Of a stretch of 64,000 bases of DNA, positions 10,860 to 22,640 are shown piece after piece. The notes beneath the pieces are model-generated. The model worked only from the letters and a program-made list of their open reading frames with translations. It was not told the origin of the DNA and did no database searches. Each line of letters opens with the position of its first letter. Position 1 is the stretch's first letter. This DNA comes from Hymenopus coronatus (taxonomy: Eukaryota > Arthropoda > Insecta > Mantodea > Hymenopodidae). The translations under genes were made by a program, and so were the position numbers. The DNA is taken from NCBI GenBank assembly GCA_030762935.1, contig CM060890.1, forward strand, positions 151,121,129-151,185,128, given 5' to 3'.

Positions 10860-11520
10860 TCAAATGACGCTACATATAATAGAGGTGAAAGAAAGATTAC
10901 ATGTTTGTCAAGCAGCAGAAAGTAGTAGGGTTGCAAGGCACGCCCATCAGAACCCTGTAAACATGCTGCTCTTCGTTAACGGCGAAAACAATAATGGGAA
11001 AGTCCAGACAATCTGTAAACTGTTCAGGAAATGTTTCATTATAAAACCCTGAAACCAGCCACATACTCAACGGAAGTAGACAAGGAATCTTTTATTTTCT
11101 AAAAAAAAAAATAAAAAAAAAAATAAAAAAAAACATTGATTCTGCTTTTTCCCGCATATTAAAACAAGATTATGGAAATTAAACTTCCGCAATTTCAAAT
11201 TGGATGGTGGATTAGTTGATAAGTAAAGCAGTTGAACAATGCGAAAGGGAACATTTTGTTGTGGCCGTAAAAATGAAAACCAGCGCGTTTATTAAATGCA
11301 TACATTTTATTCAGTGGCTAGTTTGTCTAATTTGAAGTTTAGGATAACACCAACGTGAAAGTTTTTGTATGTATATGTAATTACACCTAACTTTTACTCT
11401 TGCTCTACCAACAAAATCATTCAATGCACTGCATTGCCACCAGAGTGCACCACTTGCAACTAGCACGGAATTTGTACACTAGGTTAATGCGATAAAAGCC
11501 GATCGCTAAGTAAAACAATT
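10860..11520. other. Unassigned AT-rich sequence
   Basis: No gene recognised. A poly-A tract with interspersed T lies at 11100-11133, possibly the tail of a decayed retroelement. Confidence 0.4.
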
Positions 11521-12330
11521 AAAATCCGGTTCTCTTTGCTTGCTAGAAGTAAACAAAAGAGAGACGAAAAGAATGCTTTAGTATCTTAAAAATGAAACCA
11601 ATAACTCAGAATATCTCGAAAACGGTTAATTCTACAAAAAATGTATATGACATAAATTGTGTGCTTTAATGCGATCGACATTCTCTGTGTGATAAGTTCC
11701 TATATATCTCTTACGGTTTACAGGTTATACAAGTGAAAATATCTTCAGAAGCTACTCCCAGAAAACTCAAAATATACATGACGTTTGACATGAAAATATC
11801 TTAAATACAACTTATTTTAATCAAAATCATTGTAGCCATTTTCAGAAAATCTAAATTTTCGAAAAATGTTCCATGTAAAGTGTAGTTGGGGGTGGGGAAT
11901 TTTCTTAAAAATCTTCGTATCGCATCCTTGGAAGATACTCGACTTAAACACCAATTTGGCATTTAAACGACTTTTTGTTTTTGAACTGTGCTGCCTAGAG
12001 ACACACACACAAACAGACAGACAGAGACAGGCACACAATTATATGTTTCTAAACTGTTTTTTGATTCAGGGAGTCTAAAACATGTATTTCAGGTGAAATC
12101 TCAGTATCGAACTGTGAGTGGAATACAAAACCTTCTCTATCCACCATGTACATTGACATACAGACCAGAGAATGTACACATATTACACGCAAAGGGTAGT
12201 TTTGGCGGGGAATTTGCGTGAAAATTGTGTTGCAAGCTTGAAGTATATCAAATTTGGTATCTTAGCGATTTTTAGTTTCAGATCAATACAGGGTTAAACG
12301 CAAAACACAACAATTGTTAAATTGGTGAAA
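11520..12330 (+). repeat. Family A dispersed repeat, copy 2 plus diverged tail
   Basis: Family blocks occur in order: ATATCTCGAAAACGG (11610), TCTTACGGTTTAC (11709), TAATCAAAATCATTG (11819), GTTGGGGGTGGGG (11884), a CA tract (12001), GGTGAAATCTCAGTATCGA (12092) and CCTTCTCTATCCACC (12131). From 12170 to about 12300 a second, more diverged partial copy follows (AAAGGGTAGTTTTGGCG). Confidence 0.8.
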
Positions 12331-12341
12331 GAGAATGATTT

Positions 12342-13427
12342 CTATGTGCCGTTCCTTGTAGAGGAATGATCTTTAGTGAAGTTACATTGCGTTAGTGTAC
12401 CCTTGATGTTACGATAACAAACATCCTTATGATAACATTTCATCGGTGCAGGCTGCTCGTTCCTTCTAGGTGAATGATCTTCAGTGAAGATACAGTGAGT
12501 TAGTGTACCCTCTACAAACAGTTCTACTTCCTTATGATTACGTTTCATCTGTCCAGGCTGCTCGTTCCTTCTAGAGGAATGATCTTCAGTGAAGATACAG
12601 TGAGTTAGTGTACCCTCTACAAACAGTTCTACTTCCTTATGATTACGTTTCATCTGTGCAGGCTGCTCGTTCCTTCTAGAGGAATGATCTTTAGTGACGA
12701 TACAGTGAGTTAGTGTACCCTTGATGTTACGATAACAAACATCCTTATGATAACATTTCATCTGTGCAGGCTGCTCGTTCCTTCTAGAGGAATGATCTTT
12801 AGTGAAGATACATTGAGTTAGTGTACCCTTGATGTTACGATAATACACATCCTTATGATTACGTTTCATCTGTGTAGGCTGCTCGCTCCTTCTAGAGGAA
12901 TGATCTTTAATGAAGATACAGTGAGTTAGTGTACCCTCTACAAACAGTTCTACTTCCTTATGATTACGTTTCATCTGTGCAGGCTGCTTGTTCCTTCTAG
13001 AGGAATGATCTTTAGTGAAGATACAGTGAGTTAGTGTGCCCTTGATGTTACGATAACAAACATCCTTATGATTACGTTTCATCTGTGCAGGCTGCTTGTT
13101 CCTTCTAGAGGAATGATCTTTAGTGAAGATACAGTGAGTTAGTGTGCCCTTGATGTTACGATAACAAACATCCTTATGATTACGTTTCATCGGTGCAGGC
13201 TGCTCGTTCCTTCTAGAGGAATGATCTTTAATGAAGATACAGTGAGTTAGTGTACCCTTGATGTTACGATAAAAAACATCCTTATGATAACATTTCATCT
13301 GTACAGATTGCTCGTTCCTTATAGAGGAATGATCTTTAGTGAAGACACGGTGAGCTAGTCTACCCTCTACAAACAGTTCTGCTTCCTTATGGGTTACGTT
13401 TCGAGTAAGTGACTCGCATCTAATCAA
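12342..13427 (-). repeat. 105/108 bp minisatellite, open on the minus strand for 361 codons
   Basis: About ten units, each read on the minus strand as a 35- or 36-residue repeat: core KDHSSRRNEQPAQMKRNHK, then either DVCYRNIKG or EVELFVEG, then TLTHCIFT. The two unit types differ by exactly 3 bp and alternate irregularly. The minus frame starts with ATG at 13427 and stays open to 12342. No signal peptide, domain or flanking exon is recognisable. It may be a minisatellite that is open only because its period is a multiple of three. Confidence 0.85.
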
Positions 13428-13429
13428 GA

Positions 13430-13714
13430 ACTGGTGCGCGGCCTGTGCTCTTAACCGTTTCCTTATACATCTTCAAAAACAATTCAGACGTCTGCAATTT
13501 CCTACTATAGGCTCACTATCCTGGATATATTCTGAATAAATACTGCATCGACTGCCTCCACATGTTGAATGCAAATAACGTGGACGGATATAACGACTGT
13601 GTTACCCAAGCAATGCTTAATGTAACGCAATAACGGAATAAACGAATCATTGGGAAAATTAATGGCGCGTTAATAAATGACGAAGATCAGTAAAGCCCGC
13701 CATTTATATCCGTA
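13430..13714. other. Unassigned sequence
   Basis: No gene, repeat or structural feature recognised between the minisatellite and the next family A fragment. Confidence 0.4.
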
Positions 13715-13862
13715 ATATATGGCATTTTAATTAAAATCATTAAGCACAATTGGTTTTTCTTCAGAAAGTGAAATACTTCGAAAATGTTGCATAAAATGGG
13801 GGGAGAGGGATTTTCTTGAATATCTTCGTGAGGCATCCCTGAATAATAACTTTGGTATTTTT

Positions 13863-13903
<41 letters not shown>

Positions 13904-13905
13904 AC
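13715..13905 (+). repeat. Family A fragment 3 with (CA)n tract
   Basis: Partial copy covering the AATTAAAATCATTA to CTTTGGTATTTTTGAC blocks. It ends in about 20 CA repeats (13862-13902). The terminal palindrome is missing. Confidence 0.75.
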
Positions 13906-14399
13906 CTTGTGTGAAATCGGCTAATCGGTTAATCAGCCGATACATTAGCAAGGAGAAACTCCAGCACTATTACCCCCATTATATTTATTATGTAAGCCGC
14001 TGTCTGACCGTGTTATGGTGTCTGCCTTCTGCCCTCACTGGTGCAGTTTCACCTCTCTTATCCGCACTTTCCTTGTGTGTTTGTGCTTTCTTTCCATCCA
14101 TTGCCTCGTTGGAACATTTCTCCGCCATGACTGCCCCCGTTTGCACGGGACAGTTTATTTATTACCAGTCTGAGGACCATCCATTATCTCTACCGGAACC
14201 AAACCCAGCTCTTCCCAAAGCATCTGGTAGCTCCACAGGGAGAAACCTCTACTGTGACTCCAAGAGGAAGAAACTGGATTCTGCCATACCTGATTCTCCT
14301 TTTCGATACGGTTAACCGTTTTGCATCCCTTGGCTGTAATGGATCTTGAGGACGGTGATCATGGTGTAATACACCTACTTCTTCTGCTTCCCCACCCCT

Positions 14400-15408
14400 G
14401 AATCCACCTCATATTTATGTCCCTAATGTTCCGAACGTGAATACTGTTCTAAAACAGTTATAGACGTACAATGTGGACGCTTACAAGCTTGTTACGCTGG
14501 TTAGCAAAAAGATCAAAATCCTCTTCAAGACTGTGGATGGTCAACGTGCAGCCATACCTTTTTTGAGACACAGAAGACCGAGTTTCACACTAGCAACTGC
14601 GGGTGCTTATTCGTGGCCTTCATCCCACTATTGACACTGCTCTGGTGATGCAAGAATTGACCTTTTTTGGATATTCACCCGCACAGATGACTCCAGTTTA
14701 CCATCCCGTCCCCAAGGTGAAACTACCCCTCTTTTTCTTTGGATCTAAAGCCCAATCCACTCAATGACGACATCTATAAGCTCGATCATTTGTATTACAC
14801 GATGGTGAGAGAGGAGCCTCCGAAACCAAAACGGGTGTTATTCAATGTCTGAATTGTCAGGAATTTGGACACAGTCGTAATTATTGTCATAAACAACCAC
14901 GTTGTGTCAAATGTGATGGCTCTCATCGCAGTGCGCAGTGCTCAAAGACTCATCACGCGCCACCAAGGTAAACATGCAGCGAACTATAAAGGTTGCCCTG
15001 TTCATCGACTGATCCAAGCCATTTACCAGTCTCGCTCCTCTCCCCGACCTATCGTTTCTGGCGCCCCTCCTACTGCCGTTTCTCCCTTCATACTTTCCCA
15101 CCAATGGAGTATCCATTGCCCACTTCCACTGGAGCTGCCTTTCCTTGTCCTCGTGCATTTGATGCTCGACCTTTCTCCGTCGTCTCTCGTTTCTCGAAGC
15201 TCCTCTCCCGGTGCTACGCCGCCCTTTGCAGCCGCAACTCGTCAGTGTGAACAGGACCGTTCTCCATTGGACTGCTTGATGGCTTGACTGGGTTCTATCT
15301 TCGCTCTTCTACAGCCTCTCCTTACTACCCTGCAGCAATGGCTTCCTATTGTGCTCCGTGTTCATGGCTAATTGTCCCTTCTTCCATTCGAATCTGCACC
15401 TGGAATTA
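14400..15408 (+). pseudogene. LINE ORF1 (gag-like) with CCHC zinc knuckles
   Basis: Nucleic-acid-binding gag-like protein of the Jockey element. Visible parts are an N-terminal stretch beginning NPPHIYVPNVPNVN near 14405, and zinc knuckles CLNCQEFGHSRNYC (from 14846) and CVKCDGSHRSAQC (about 14900-14945), followed by a Ser/Pro-rich tail. ORF1 of this type coats the LINE RNA. The frame is broken by several shifts and stops. The coding signal ends at 15408, exactly at the Helitron terminus. Confidence 0.75.
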
Positions 15409-15445
15409 CTAGATGCCCGCCCCGGTTTCGCACGGGTGGTGTACC
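15409..15445 (-). repeat. Helitron 3' terminus: CTAG end with GC-rich hairpin
   Basis: On the minus strand a short hairpin around CCCGTGCGAAACCGGGGC is followed a few bases later by CTAG (plus-strand 15409-15412) and then a T. A subterminal hairpin and a CTRR end are the defining 3' signals of Helitrons, which insert between A and T. The adjoining LINE sequence ends at this base. Confidence 0.8.
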
Positions 15446-16300
15446 TAATGAAAAAACTGAGACGAAAACTTCCGTTTACAATACGACCATGCAATGAAAT
15501 AAAACCAAAATTAAATAATTTGACAATACTTTATTGTAATGCCTTGTAATGCACAATTTTCATTCCGGAGAGAAAACAAATAGCGCCGATGGTTTGCGAC
15601 TCTCGAACACGCAACGTACAACTGCCCATTAGAAAATCACGGGATTCGAGGTATATTTCACACATTTCTAAAGATTGACCTTAGGATCTATTATCATTGC
15701 GAATCCAAGGCGCAAGGGAAGCTGAACACGTTTAATTTCAAAAGGAAAATCAATTGGCATTAGTGGCATTCTTGGAATAAGCACATCCTCGCCTTTGAAT
15801 TTGACTATGATTATAGTAGCTTAAATCAAAATTTTAATACTTTTTTTAACAGTGAGCCTTGTTCCGTTGCACAATTTCGGCTAAATGAGATTATGAGTTT
15901 AATTATTAGCGAACCAAACTTGAGCTGTAAATTGTGTGGCGGTAATCCTGACAAATTCAATGAAATTTGGAATTCAGTTAGATTATTGACCTCATTTGGA
16001 TCGGTAATTAAATCGATCGACTTAAATGAATGCAATTGTCCATAAATTTTACTCTGAAATGTTATATTCAAGCCATTTACATTCTTATTAGTTGCTGCTA
16101 AAATGTCTCGTTCCCTCAACCAAGTGTAGTTTTTGTAATTTACACCAATATTTGGGCACACTTTCGATATTAAATCTTCCTTTGACTTTGTCAAGGGAAA
16201 ACATGTGGTGGAAACGAAATGAGGCCAGTAGAAGTCTCAACAGGAATTTTCCCATTGCCAATGTCTAATAATGTCTTTGCATCTGCAAAGCGCAATGAAG
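15409..16300 (-). pseudogene. Helitron Pif1-like helicase, C-terminal remnant
   Basis: Read on the minus strand. It begins near 16290 with LLDIGNGKIPVETSTG, runs through DLISKVCPNIG, WLRERDILAATNKNVN and LNLSGLPPHNLQLKFGS (16194-15826), then GEDVLIPRMP and KRVQLPLRLGFAM (about 15800-15690), and ends with NGQLYVACSR (about 15625). This is the order of the C-terminal Pif1 helicase of Helitron Rep/Hel proteins, and GQLYVACSR corresponds to helicase motif VI. There are at least two stops and a frameshift. The Rep endonuclease and the helicase Walker motifs are not seen here, so the 5' part is lost or unrecognisable. Confidence 0.9.
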
Positions 16301-17212
16301 CATATATACTTGGTATTGCGAAAAGGACGAAGTAATCTCACCCATAAGGTAGCGTGGAAAGGATGACATATGCAGTTAACAGCATGGGTAAGCAAGGATG
16401 CCATTGGCACTATAACAATAATGGCAGCGCTTTCATAGTGTGGCGGGAAAGCGGTAAAATAGATAATGAATTACATTAAGGAGAAAGTCACAAAGTAACA
16501 TTCATGCTTCTTCCGAATCTCTTTTTTTCCTTTACTCCTAATATTTTCCACCCCTTTATTTTCTTCTATGTCAAAACCGCCACCTTTAAGGCTAACAATG
16601 ACTTAACTAAAGAACAAGTAGATGTGGTTAGGCAGGTCATAAGTTTTTATTTGATGATAGTTTTGTGTATTAAATTGATCCATTTAACCCAAAATATTAC
16701 TTGATAGAGGAAGTAGTGGGAATATGGAACCCCCATTTATCTGAACAACAACGAACTAGAATCTAGCAGTGACAGCTGAAACACAAGGTTTGGTTGCGTA
16801 ACAATTGATAGCAGTATATCTTGGAGGCAGTTGAGTTAAGGATTTCTAGTGACATGGCCCAGTATTTTTCGATTCATTCTATAACTTTGTAAGGTGTGTA
16901 AATTATTGGTTGCATTTTACTCTCTATGTTTTGCCCGATCTTGCAAATGTTAATGATTGTTATATATGCCTTTAGAAGCCTCATTATATATTTTCAAACA
17001 TTATAGTGGTATTTGTTGAGGCGATATGTGTTGTTGATTTCAGCATAGCGATGTGAACAATATGGAACCCTAAAGTGCATTTAATACGGAACCCGGGTGT
17101 CATATTACATGTATGCCACAAGTTATGTAGTTTGACCCTGAAAGGAGCTTTTGTAGTATATTTAGAGGCCGCGAACTTCACTTGAGACGAAATCTCGTAG
17201 AAAAAGGAAGTT
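16300..17212. other. Unassigned sequence inside the interrupted LINE
   Basis: No coding homology recognised. It may be degraded Helitron 5' sequence or another insertion; I find no clear Helitron 5' TC end. Confidence 0.35.
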
Positions 17213-17485
17213 ATGGATAAAGAGGACTTGATACAAGCTGTTTCGACTGTACGGGATAAGAAAATGGGCCTAAAGAGAGTGACAAAGAATGTTCGTCTCC
17301 CAAAAATAGCATTAAGACAACTGGCTCTTGATACTGTGCTTTCCTCTGATAATGTGTTGGCAAAGAAGCATATACTTCCAGAGTGCATGGTAAACGAAAT
17401 GGTAGATCATCTGCTTCTAATGGACGCTATATTCTACGCATTTACTCGTATGGACATTCGTAAAATGGCATTCCAATTAGCTGTA
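17213..17485 (+). pseudogene. pogo/Tigger-type transposase N-terminal fragment (HTH-psq)
   Basis: The open frame starts MDKEDLIQAVSTVRDKKMG and reaches RMDIRKMAFQLAVR before running into a CA/TA microsatellite. The helix-turn-helix start (alternating acidic and basic residues with VRDKKMG) followed by the LTRADIRRLAFQLA-like stretch is typical of pogo/Tigger/Jerky transposases and genes derived from them. The CENP-B-like domain and DDE catalytic domain are absent. A GTAAGATA after the last codon could be a splice donor, but no downstream exon is seen. Confidence 0.6.
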
Positions 17486-17487
17486 AG

Positions 17488-17489
17488 AT

Positions 17490-17524
<35 letters not shown>

Positions 17525-17526
17525 CA
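17488..17526. repeat. (CA)n(TA)n microsatellite
   Basis: About ten CA repeats run directly into about eight TA repeats at the junction between the pogo-like fragment and resumed LINE sequence. Confidence 0.9.
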
Positions 17527-17559
17527 TTCTTACGGTTTATGACATTGACCTCCTCACAT

Positions 17560-18190
17560 ATCTGTCCATCTTCCTGGATATGCTGTGTATCGTGCTGATC
17601 ACACTAACTCTACTAGAATGGGTGATTCTGCGGTGTTTATCAAAATTTGTCTGGCTCACCATTTCCTTCCGCCCATTCTAGAGAACTTCCAGATTGCTCA
17701 GATTCTGCTGCCTACTACTTCCACAAGCATTTAAGTTGGTTCTTTCTATTCTGCTCCCCAGAATCATGTCATTCTAACCGACTTCTAGGGTATTGTTCAT
17801 GCTTTCCAGGCACCCTTCTTGGTCGACGACGATTTTAACTCCAAACATCCTCTTTGGGGTTCGAACCTCTCTAATCCTATGGGTAAACTTTTACACACTG
17901 CAATCCATCTACACCTAGATGTACTCTCTACTGTTGAACCCACGTTTCACCCGCACGATAGTGTGACTCCGGACGCGCTGGATATCTTCATCGGAAGTAA
18001 TATTTCCCGTCTCTCGCTTTTTCATGATCTGAGCTCCGATCATTTATCAGTCCTGCTTACTCTCTCAGATGGTGCGAAGTACAAGGACTTATCCCCGTCC
18101 CTGATAGGCATCCTTTTGACTGGCCTATGTACACCTCTTTGCTTGCCGACCTCACTATTACGACTGTGCCGCTTAGTCACCCCGCGATGT
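17560..18190 (+). pseudogene. LINE endonuclease domain (Jockey type), broken
   Basis: Apurinic/apyrimidinic-type endonuclease that would nick target DNA for the LINE. Visible parts are GYAVYRADHTNSTRMGDSAV (about 17578), DDFNSKHPLWGSNLSNPMG (about 17824-17880; the usual GDFN is altered to DDFN), a DALDI block (about 17975), and the catalytic SSDHLSVLLT (about 18033). The first 50-60 residues are missing at the insertion junction, and the frame shifts around 17730-17820. Confidence 0.8.
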
Positions 18191-18479
18191 TGATGTGGCT
18201 GTTTCTACCCTGACTCGCAATATCCAGTGTACGACCAACCTTGCCAGCAGCACTTTCCTGGATCTTCGACCCCCTCGTTCCGTGCCTTTCTATTCTCCCG
18301 AGATCCATCTTCTGCATTCCATCAAGAAGGACTGTCGGAAACTCTGGGAGCGCACGCATTACCCGCTTCACAAATCCAATTTGATTCGCGCCACTCGGGA
18401 ACTGAAAGTTACCTTATGTGCTGCACTGCTGCTGAACACCAACTACAAGTCTTGAACGCCCACGATGGGTCACTATGAC

Positions 18480-19725
18480 AGAAGACTAGAACTTTGACAC
18501 GTCCTTCTGCTGCCATGCAGCCTCTTAAGGTTAGCATCACTTGGTTTTTTACGCCACTTAAGAAGGTGAAATTGTGCTCGAACTTCTGGCACGTCAGTTT
18601 TCCCAAAATGTCTGTGCTGGACGTGGACTTTGCTCATCATGTGGAGGAAGAACTCACGCAACCACTGTATCTATCTTCTTTCCCCCACTACTTTAGCCCT
18701 ACTGAAGTTAAAAATATCATCGCTCGCTCTTCAGCTAACAAATCTCCTGGCCCTAATGTTATTGTGCAACCCTTACTCCTTTATTTACCCCGGAATGCAC
18801 TGGTTTTGTTGACACAAATCTACAACGCTATCCTCCACATTGTTCATATTCCTCATCAATGCAAACACGCTGCTCTTATCCTTCTACCCAAATCCGATAA
18901 AGTTAAGAATGATCCCCGCAGCTATCGTCCTAGTTGTTTACTCTACCTACTCTCCAAAGTCCTCGAAGGTCTCTTTCTGCCTTGTTTTTGGCCTCAGCTC
19001 GCACCTGTTATCCCTGACACCCAGTTTGATTTTTGCTCTCTCTACTCCTGCTCTCAGCAGCTCTACCACTATTCTTGATTCATATGAGAGTCACTCTGTG
19101 TACTTAGGACTGTGTTTGGATACGGAGAAGGTCTTTGATAAAGTTTGGCACGGTGGATTGTTATTCAAACTCAAACCGCAACTCTCGGACATTTATTTCC
19201 ACCCCCTACAGTCCTATTTGAGAAATCGCACCTTCTCTAATAAGCATGATCGTGCATATTCCAAGGCGTTTCCTATCTCCTTTGGTGTGCCGCAAATGAG
19301 AGTATTGGGCCCCTTATTATACCTAATTTATACCTCGGATTTTCCTAGTCATCCTCACTTACCATTGTTCACTATACCGACGATATGACGGCGCTAAGTG
19401 TGGGTACTTGTGCTACGGCGGCTAGCCGCCTTCAGGACTTCTGCAACCAAATTCACTCATGGTGCCAACGTTGGAGGGTGACTATGAACGCTCATAAATC
19501 CCGTGTTGTGAAGTTCATCTACAAAAAGAACGTGACCCCTCATCCCATTTATCTCAATGGAATGGAAATACCCATCGCGACTTCTATAAGGTCCCTCGGC
19601 CTTATCTTGGACAGCCGGCTTACATGGGGTCCCCATCTCCGCAGTCTAGTACAGAGGATTTGTCATCGCATCCGCGACATCGATCATCTTGTGTCCGGTT
19701 CCTCGCCATTGCCGTTGCTTTGTTT
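18480..19725 (+). pseudogene. LINE reverse transcriptase (Jockey type), broken and 3' truncated
   Basis: Reverse transcriptase for target-primed retrotransposition. Visible blocks are SSANKSPGPNVI (about 18735), KHAALILLPKSDKVKNDP and SYRPSCLLYLLSKVLEG (about 18865-18970), motif A LCLDTEKVFDKVW (about 19110), the FPISFGVPQMRVLGPLLYLI block (about 19265-19330), a YTDD catalytic box (19373-19384) in a shifted frame, and NAHKSRVVKF with LGLILDSRLTWGPHL (19480-19635). The protein stops being recognisable at about 19725, where family A sequence starts, so the C-terminal tail and 3' UTR are lost. Confidence 0.85.
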
Positions 19726-19990
19726 CTTTAACAATAATATGTTACAGAAATGTGGAGAAAGTCATGTAAATGGAAAATGAAATCTTTTAGTTATGCAGTT
19801 CACCGATTGAGGTAGTCTTAAAACGAGATTGTTGGATGGAATACAATACTTCACTAACTTATTAAAAGAATAATCTTTCAATGCTGCAAAAATGTAAGAA
19901 TACAATACAATGATAAAAATCTGATGTGTACCATTCACATGACTTTCTCTACGTCTCTGTAACAAATTATTGTTAAAAATATTATGCCTC
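19726..19990. repeat. Family A 5' ends in head-to-head fold-back
   Basis: The 5' end of family A occurs in reverse at 19726-19790 (ATGTGGAGAAAGTCATG) and forward at about 19918-19985 (CATGACTTTCTCTACG), with about 130 bp of other sequence between. The two ends form an imperfect inverted repeat that truncates the LINE. Confidence 0.7.
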
Positions 19991-20626
19991 TATTTAATTC
20001 ATGCTACTCGAGAATAAATGAGCAAAAATTGTCTTATTACTTGTTTCCTTGTAAGCAGAAGCGAAATAAGGGAGTACCATAGGTTAAAGTGATAGTCAAA
20101 AGCTGGTTGCTATGTGACAAGTTCCTTTGTTTATATGGCCAGGAGTTGACAAATTCATATATGAGAAAAGTAAGTTTTTCATAGCTGAAACCAAAAACAA
20201 CGAATGTCTCAAAAACGATCAACTCCACGAAAAAAATGTATATGAAATAAATTGTGTGTTTTAACGTGTTCTACATTTCCTGTGTAGTAAGTTTTTATCT
20301 AAGCCTTACGGTTTTGCATTTATGCAAAATTCTGTAAAATTCATCCCGAATAAAGTAGTCTTCAGAGGCTATTCCCAGAAAATTCAAGATATACATTTTA
20401 TTTGACAGGTCAATATCTTTAATATCTGATATTTTAATCAAAATCGTTAGAGCCATTTTTGCGAAAATCAAAATTTTCGAAAAAAGTTCCATGTAAAGGG
20501 TAGTTTGGGGTGGGGGGATTTTTATCAAAACCTTCGTGTCGCATCCCTGGAAGATACTAAACTTAAATACTAAGTTAGGTATTTTACCGACTTTTCGTTT
20601 TTGAGTTATCGAGCTCACAGACACAT

Positions 20627-20661
<35 letters not shown>

Positions 20662-20795
20662 TCTTTTTGTGAAAAAGCTTTTTTTTGGATATAAGGGACC
20701 CTAAATCATATATTTCCGGTGAAATCTCGGTATCGAATTTTTGGGTGGAGTGCAATACCTTCTCTATACACTTTACACATAGTGCGTGTAGAGAA
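19915..20795 (+). repeat. Family A dispersed repeat, copy 4 (full length)
   Basis: One of the most complete copies, with all blocks in order. The CA tract is at 20628-20660, and it closes with the palindrome CTTCTCTATACAC...GTGTAGAGAAAG at about 20758-20797. Minus-strand open frames over it are not conserved in other copies and are not genes. Confidence 0.9.
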
Positions 20796-21672
20796 AGTAA
20801 AAATCCGATGTGTTCCATTCACATGACTTTCTCTATATCACTGCAACAAATCATTCTATTTACTTCATCTAATGGAGTAAAAAGTAGCAGAAATAGTCTT
20901 ATTACTTGCTTCCTTGTTAGTAGAAGCTAAATAAGGGGGTACCATAGGTTAAGGTGATAGTCAAGAGCTGGTTGCTCTGCGACTGAAGTTCCTTTGTGCG
21001 ACACGAGTTCACAAAGTCCTGTATGAGAAAAGTATGTCTCTATAGCAGAAAAAAACAAACAAGGAATATCTCAAAAAACAATCAACTCCACGAAAAAAAA
21101 ATGTATATAACATAAATTGTGTGTTTTAAGGTGCTCTACATTTGTTGTGTGGTAAGCTTTTGTCCATCTCTTACGGATTAGCAGTTATGCAAAATTCCGT
21201 AATAGTTGACCGAGAATAGAGTAGTCTTCAGAGGCTATTCCCAGAAAATTCAAAACATACATTTTATTTGTCATGCAAATATCTTTAATATACGATCTTT
21301 TAATCAAAATCGTTAGCGCCATTTTTTAGAAAAACAACATTTTCGAAAAAAGTTCCATGTAAAGGTTAGTTTGGGGTGGGGGATTTTTCTCAAAACCTTC
21401 GTGTCGCATCCCTGGAAGATACTAAACTTAAATACCAAGTTTGGTATTTTACCGACTTTTCGTTTTTGAGTAATCGTGTTCACAATCACACATACACACT
21501 GACACACGGATACACACACACACACACACATGGACCTTTTTCTGAAAATACTCTTTTTGGATACAGGGGAACCTAAAACATATATTTCCGGTGAAATCTC
21601 GGTATCGACTTTTTTGGTGGAGTGCAATACCTTCTCTATACACTATATACATGGCACGTATAGAGAAAGTAA
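20796..21672 (+). repeat. Family A dispersed repeat, copy 5 (full length, head to tail with copy 4)
   Basis: Starts immediately after the palindrome of the previous copy with GATGTGTTCCATTCACATG and ends with its own palindrome at about 21632-21670. Head-to-tail junctions like this help define the family boundaries. Confidence 0.9.
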
Positions 21673-21994
21673 AAATGGGTTTCAAATTTCCAACTTGCGC
21701 ATATTAATTAAAACGACACATTTGTACATTTATTTATTTATCTTTAATTGGACTTTAGGTCTAAACTATTTGACCAACTGAAATTCGGAATATTTTCTCT
21801 GTGCATTTAAGCTGTTTGACAGTATATTTGTGAGTATTCTTAAAATGTTTTTTATTGTGGATATAATCTTAAAAAGGGCTTTGTTCCAATAGAAAAGTTT
21901 TAACGCTTGACCATTTTTATCGGATTGCTGTTTTGGTTTATACGAACCGACGGGTAATTTTCAGGAATTTCAACCACAAAGAGCAACAATAGAA

Positions 21995-22135
21995 CTCGGG
22001 CAAGATATAAAAATCTGATGTCTTACATTCACATGACTTTCTCCACATCTCTGAAACAAATTATTGTTGAAAAGCTTATTCTTCATGCTAATCGAGGTAA
22101 ACATTAACAGAAATGCTAATGGAATACACATTTGT
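21995..22135 (+). repeat. Family A 5' fragment
   Basis: Matches only the first ~100-130 bp of the family (TTCACATGACTTTCTCCAC, AACAAATTATTGTT). It stops where LINE sequence begins. Confidence 0.65.
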
Positions 22136-22219
22136 GTAGAGTCTGTCTAGTCAAATGTTACTAACGCTCCTCTTTTGTTATTGAAATGTTAAACTCTCCT
22201 AATGACATCCGCAATATCA

Positions 22220-22640
22220 TTACAGTATATAGACCATGCGATGGAAACATTCATTTTTTAATTTCTTTTTGAAAAATTATATGATATTCTTACTTATTTT
22301 AATAATAAGTTCAAACTAATCTACTTAATGTGGGGACTTAAGTATTAACTACCTTGAAAATAAGATATATAAACATTTACTACTTGATTTATTAAGTATT
22401 TTGAATTAAGGTGCACATCTTTTGAACCCTCTAAAACTTTCATAAATAAAAATGGCCACATGTCGTCATCTAAGATTGATTAAATAATCACAAACTATTC
22501 TAATTTATGTACTACATATGTTAATGAGCCAAATCTTGAAGACGATTTGGCCTTAATTTGCAATACTGATTTAGCCAGTCAAATGTAAGTAATGACAGAC
22601 TAGTGAGTTCAAGGCAAGCTGGATTTAGGTGCAATGTATA
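22220..22640 (+). pseudogene. LINE endonuclease remnant
   Basis: Short blocks in shifting frames match the AP-endonuclease region of LINEs: TVYRPCDGNIHFL near 22226 and CGDLSINYLENKIYKHLLLD near 22333. Catalytic Asp/His motifs are not clearly readable. Identification rests partly on position upstream of the reverse transcriptase. Confidence 0.55.

Larger units (their letters stand above)
13950..19725 (+). mobile_element. Decayed Jockey-type LINE, interrupted at 15.41-17.5 kb
   Basis: Gag-like ORF1 with zinc knuckles, then apurinic endonuclease, then reverse transcriptase lie in the order of Jockey-clade non-LTR retrotransposons, all on the + strand. The element is more GC-rich than its surroundings and carries many stops and frameshifts. 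Between the end of ORF1 (about 15408) and the middle of the endonuclease (about 17560) lie an antisense Helitron remnant and a pogo-like fragment. Its 3' end is cut off by a family A fold-back at 19725. The 5' boundary is uncertain. Confidence 0.8.

Noticed and set aside
20295..21685. Minus-strand ORFs of 66-119 codons with Cys/Val runs
   Set aside because: They lie over family A copies and CA tracts and are not conserved among copies.
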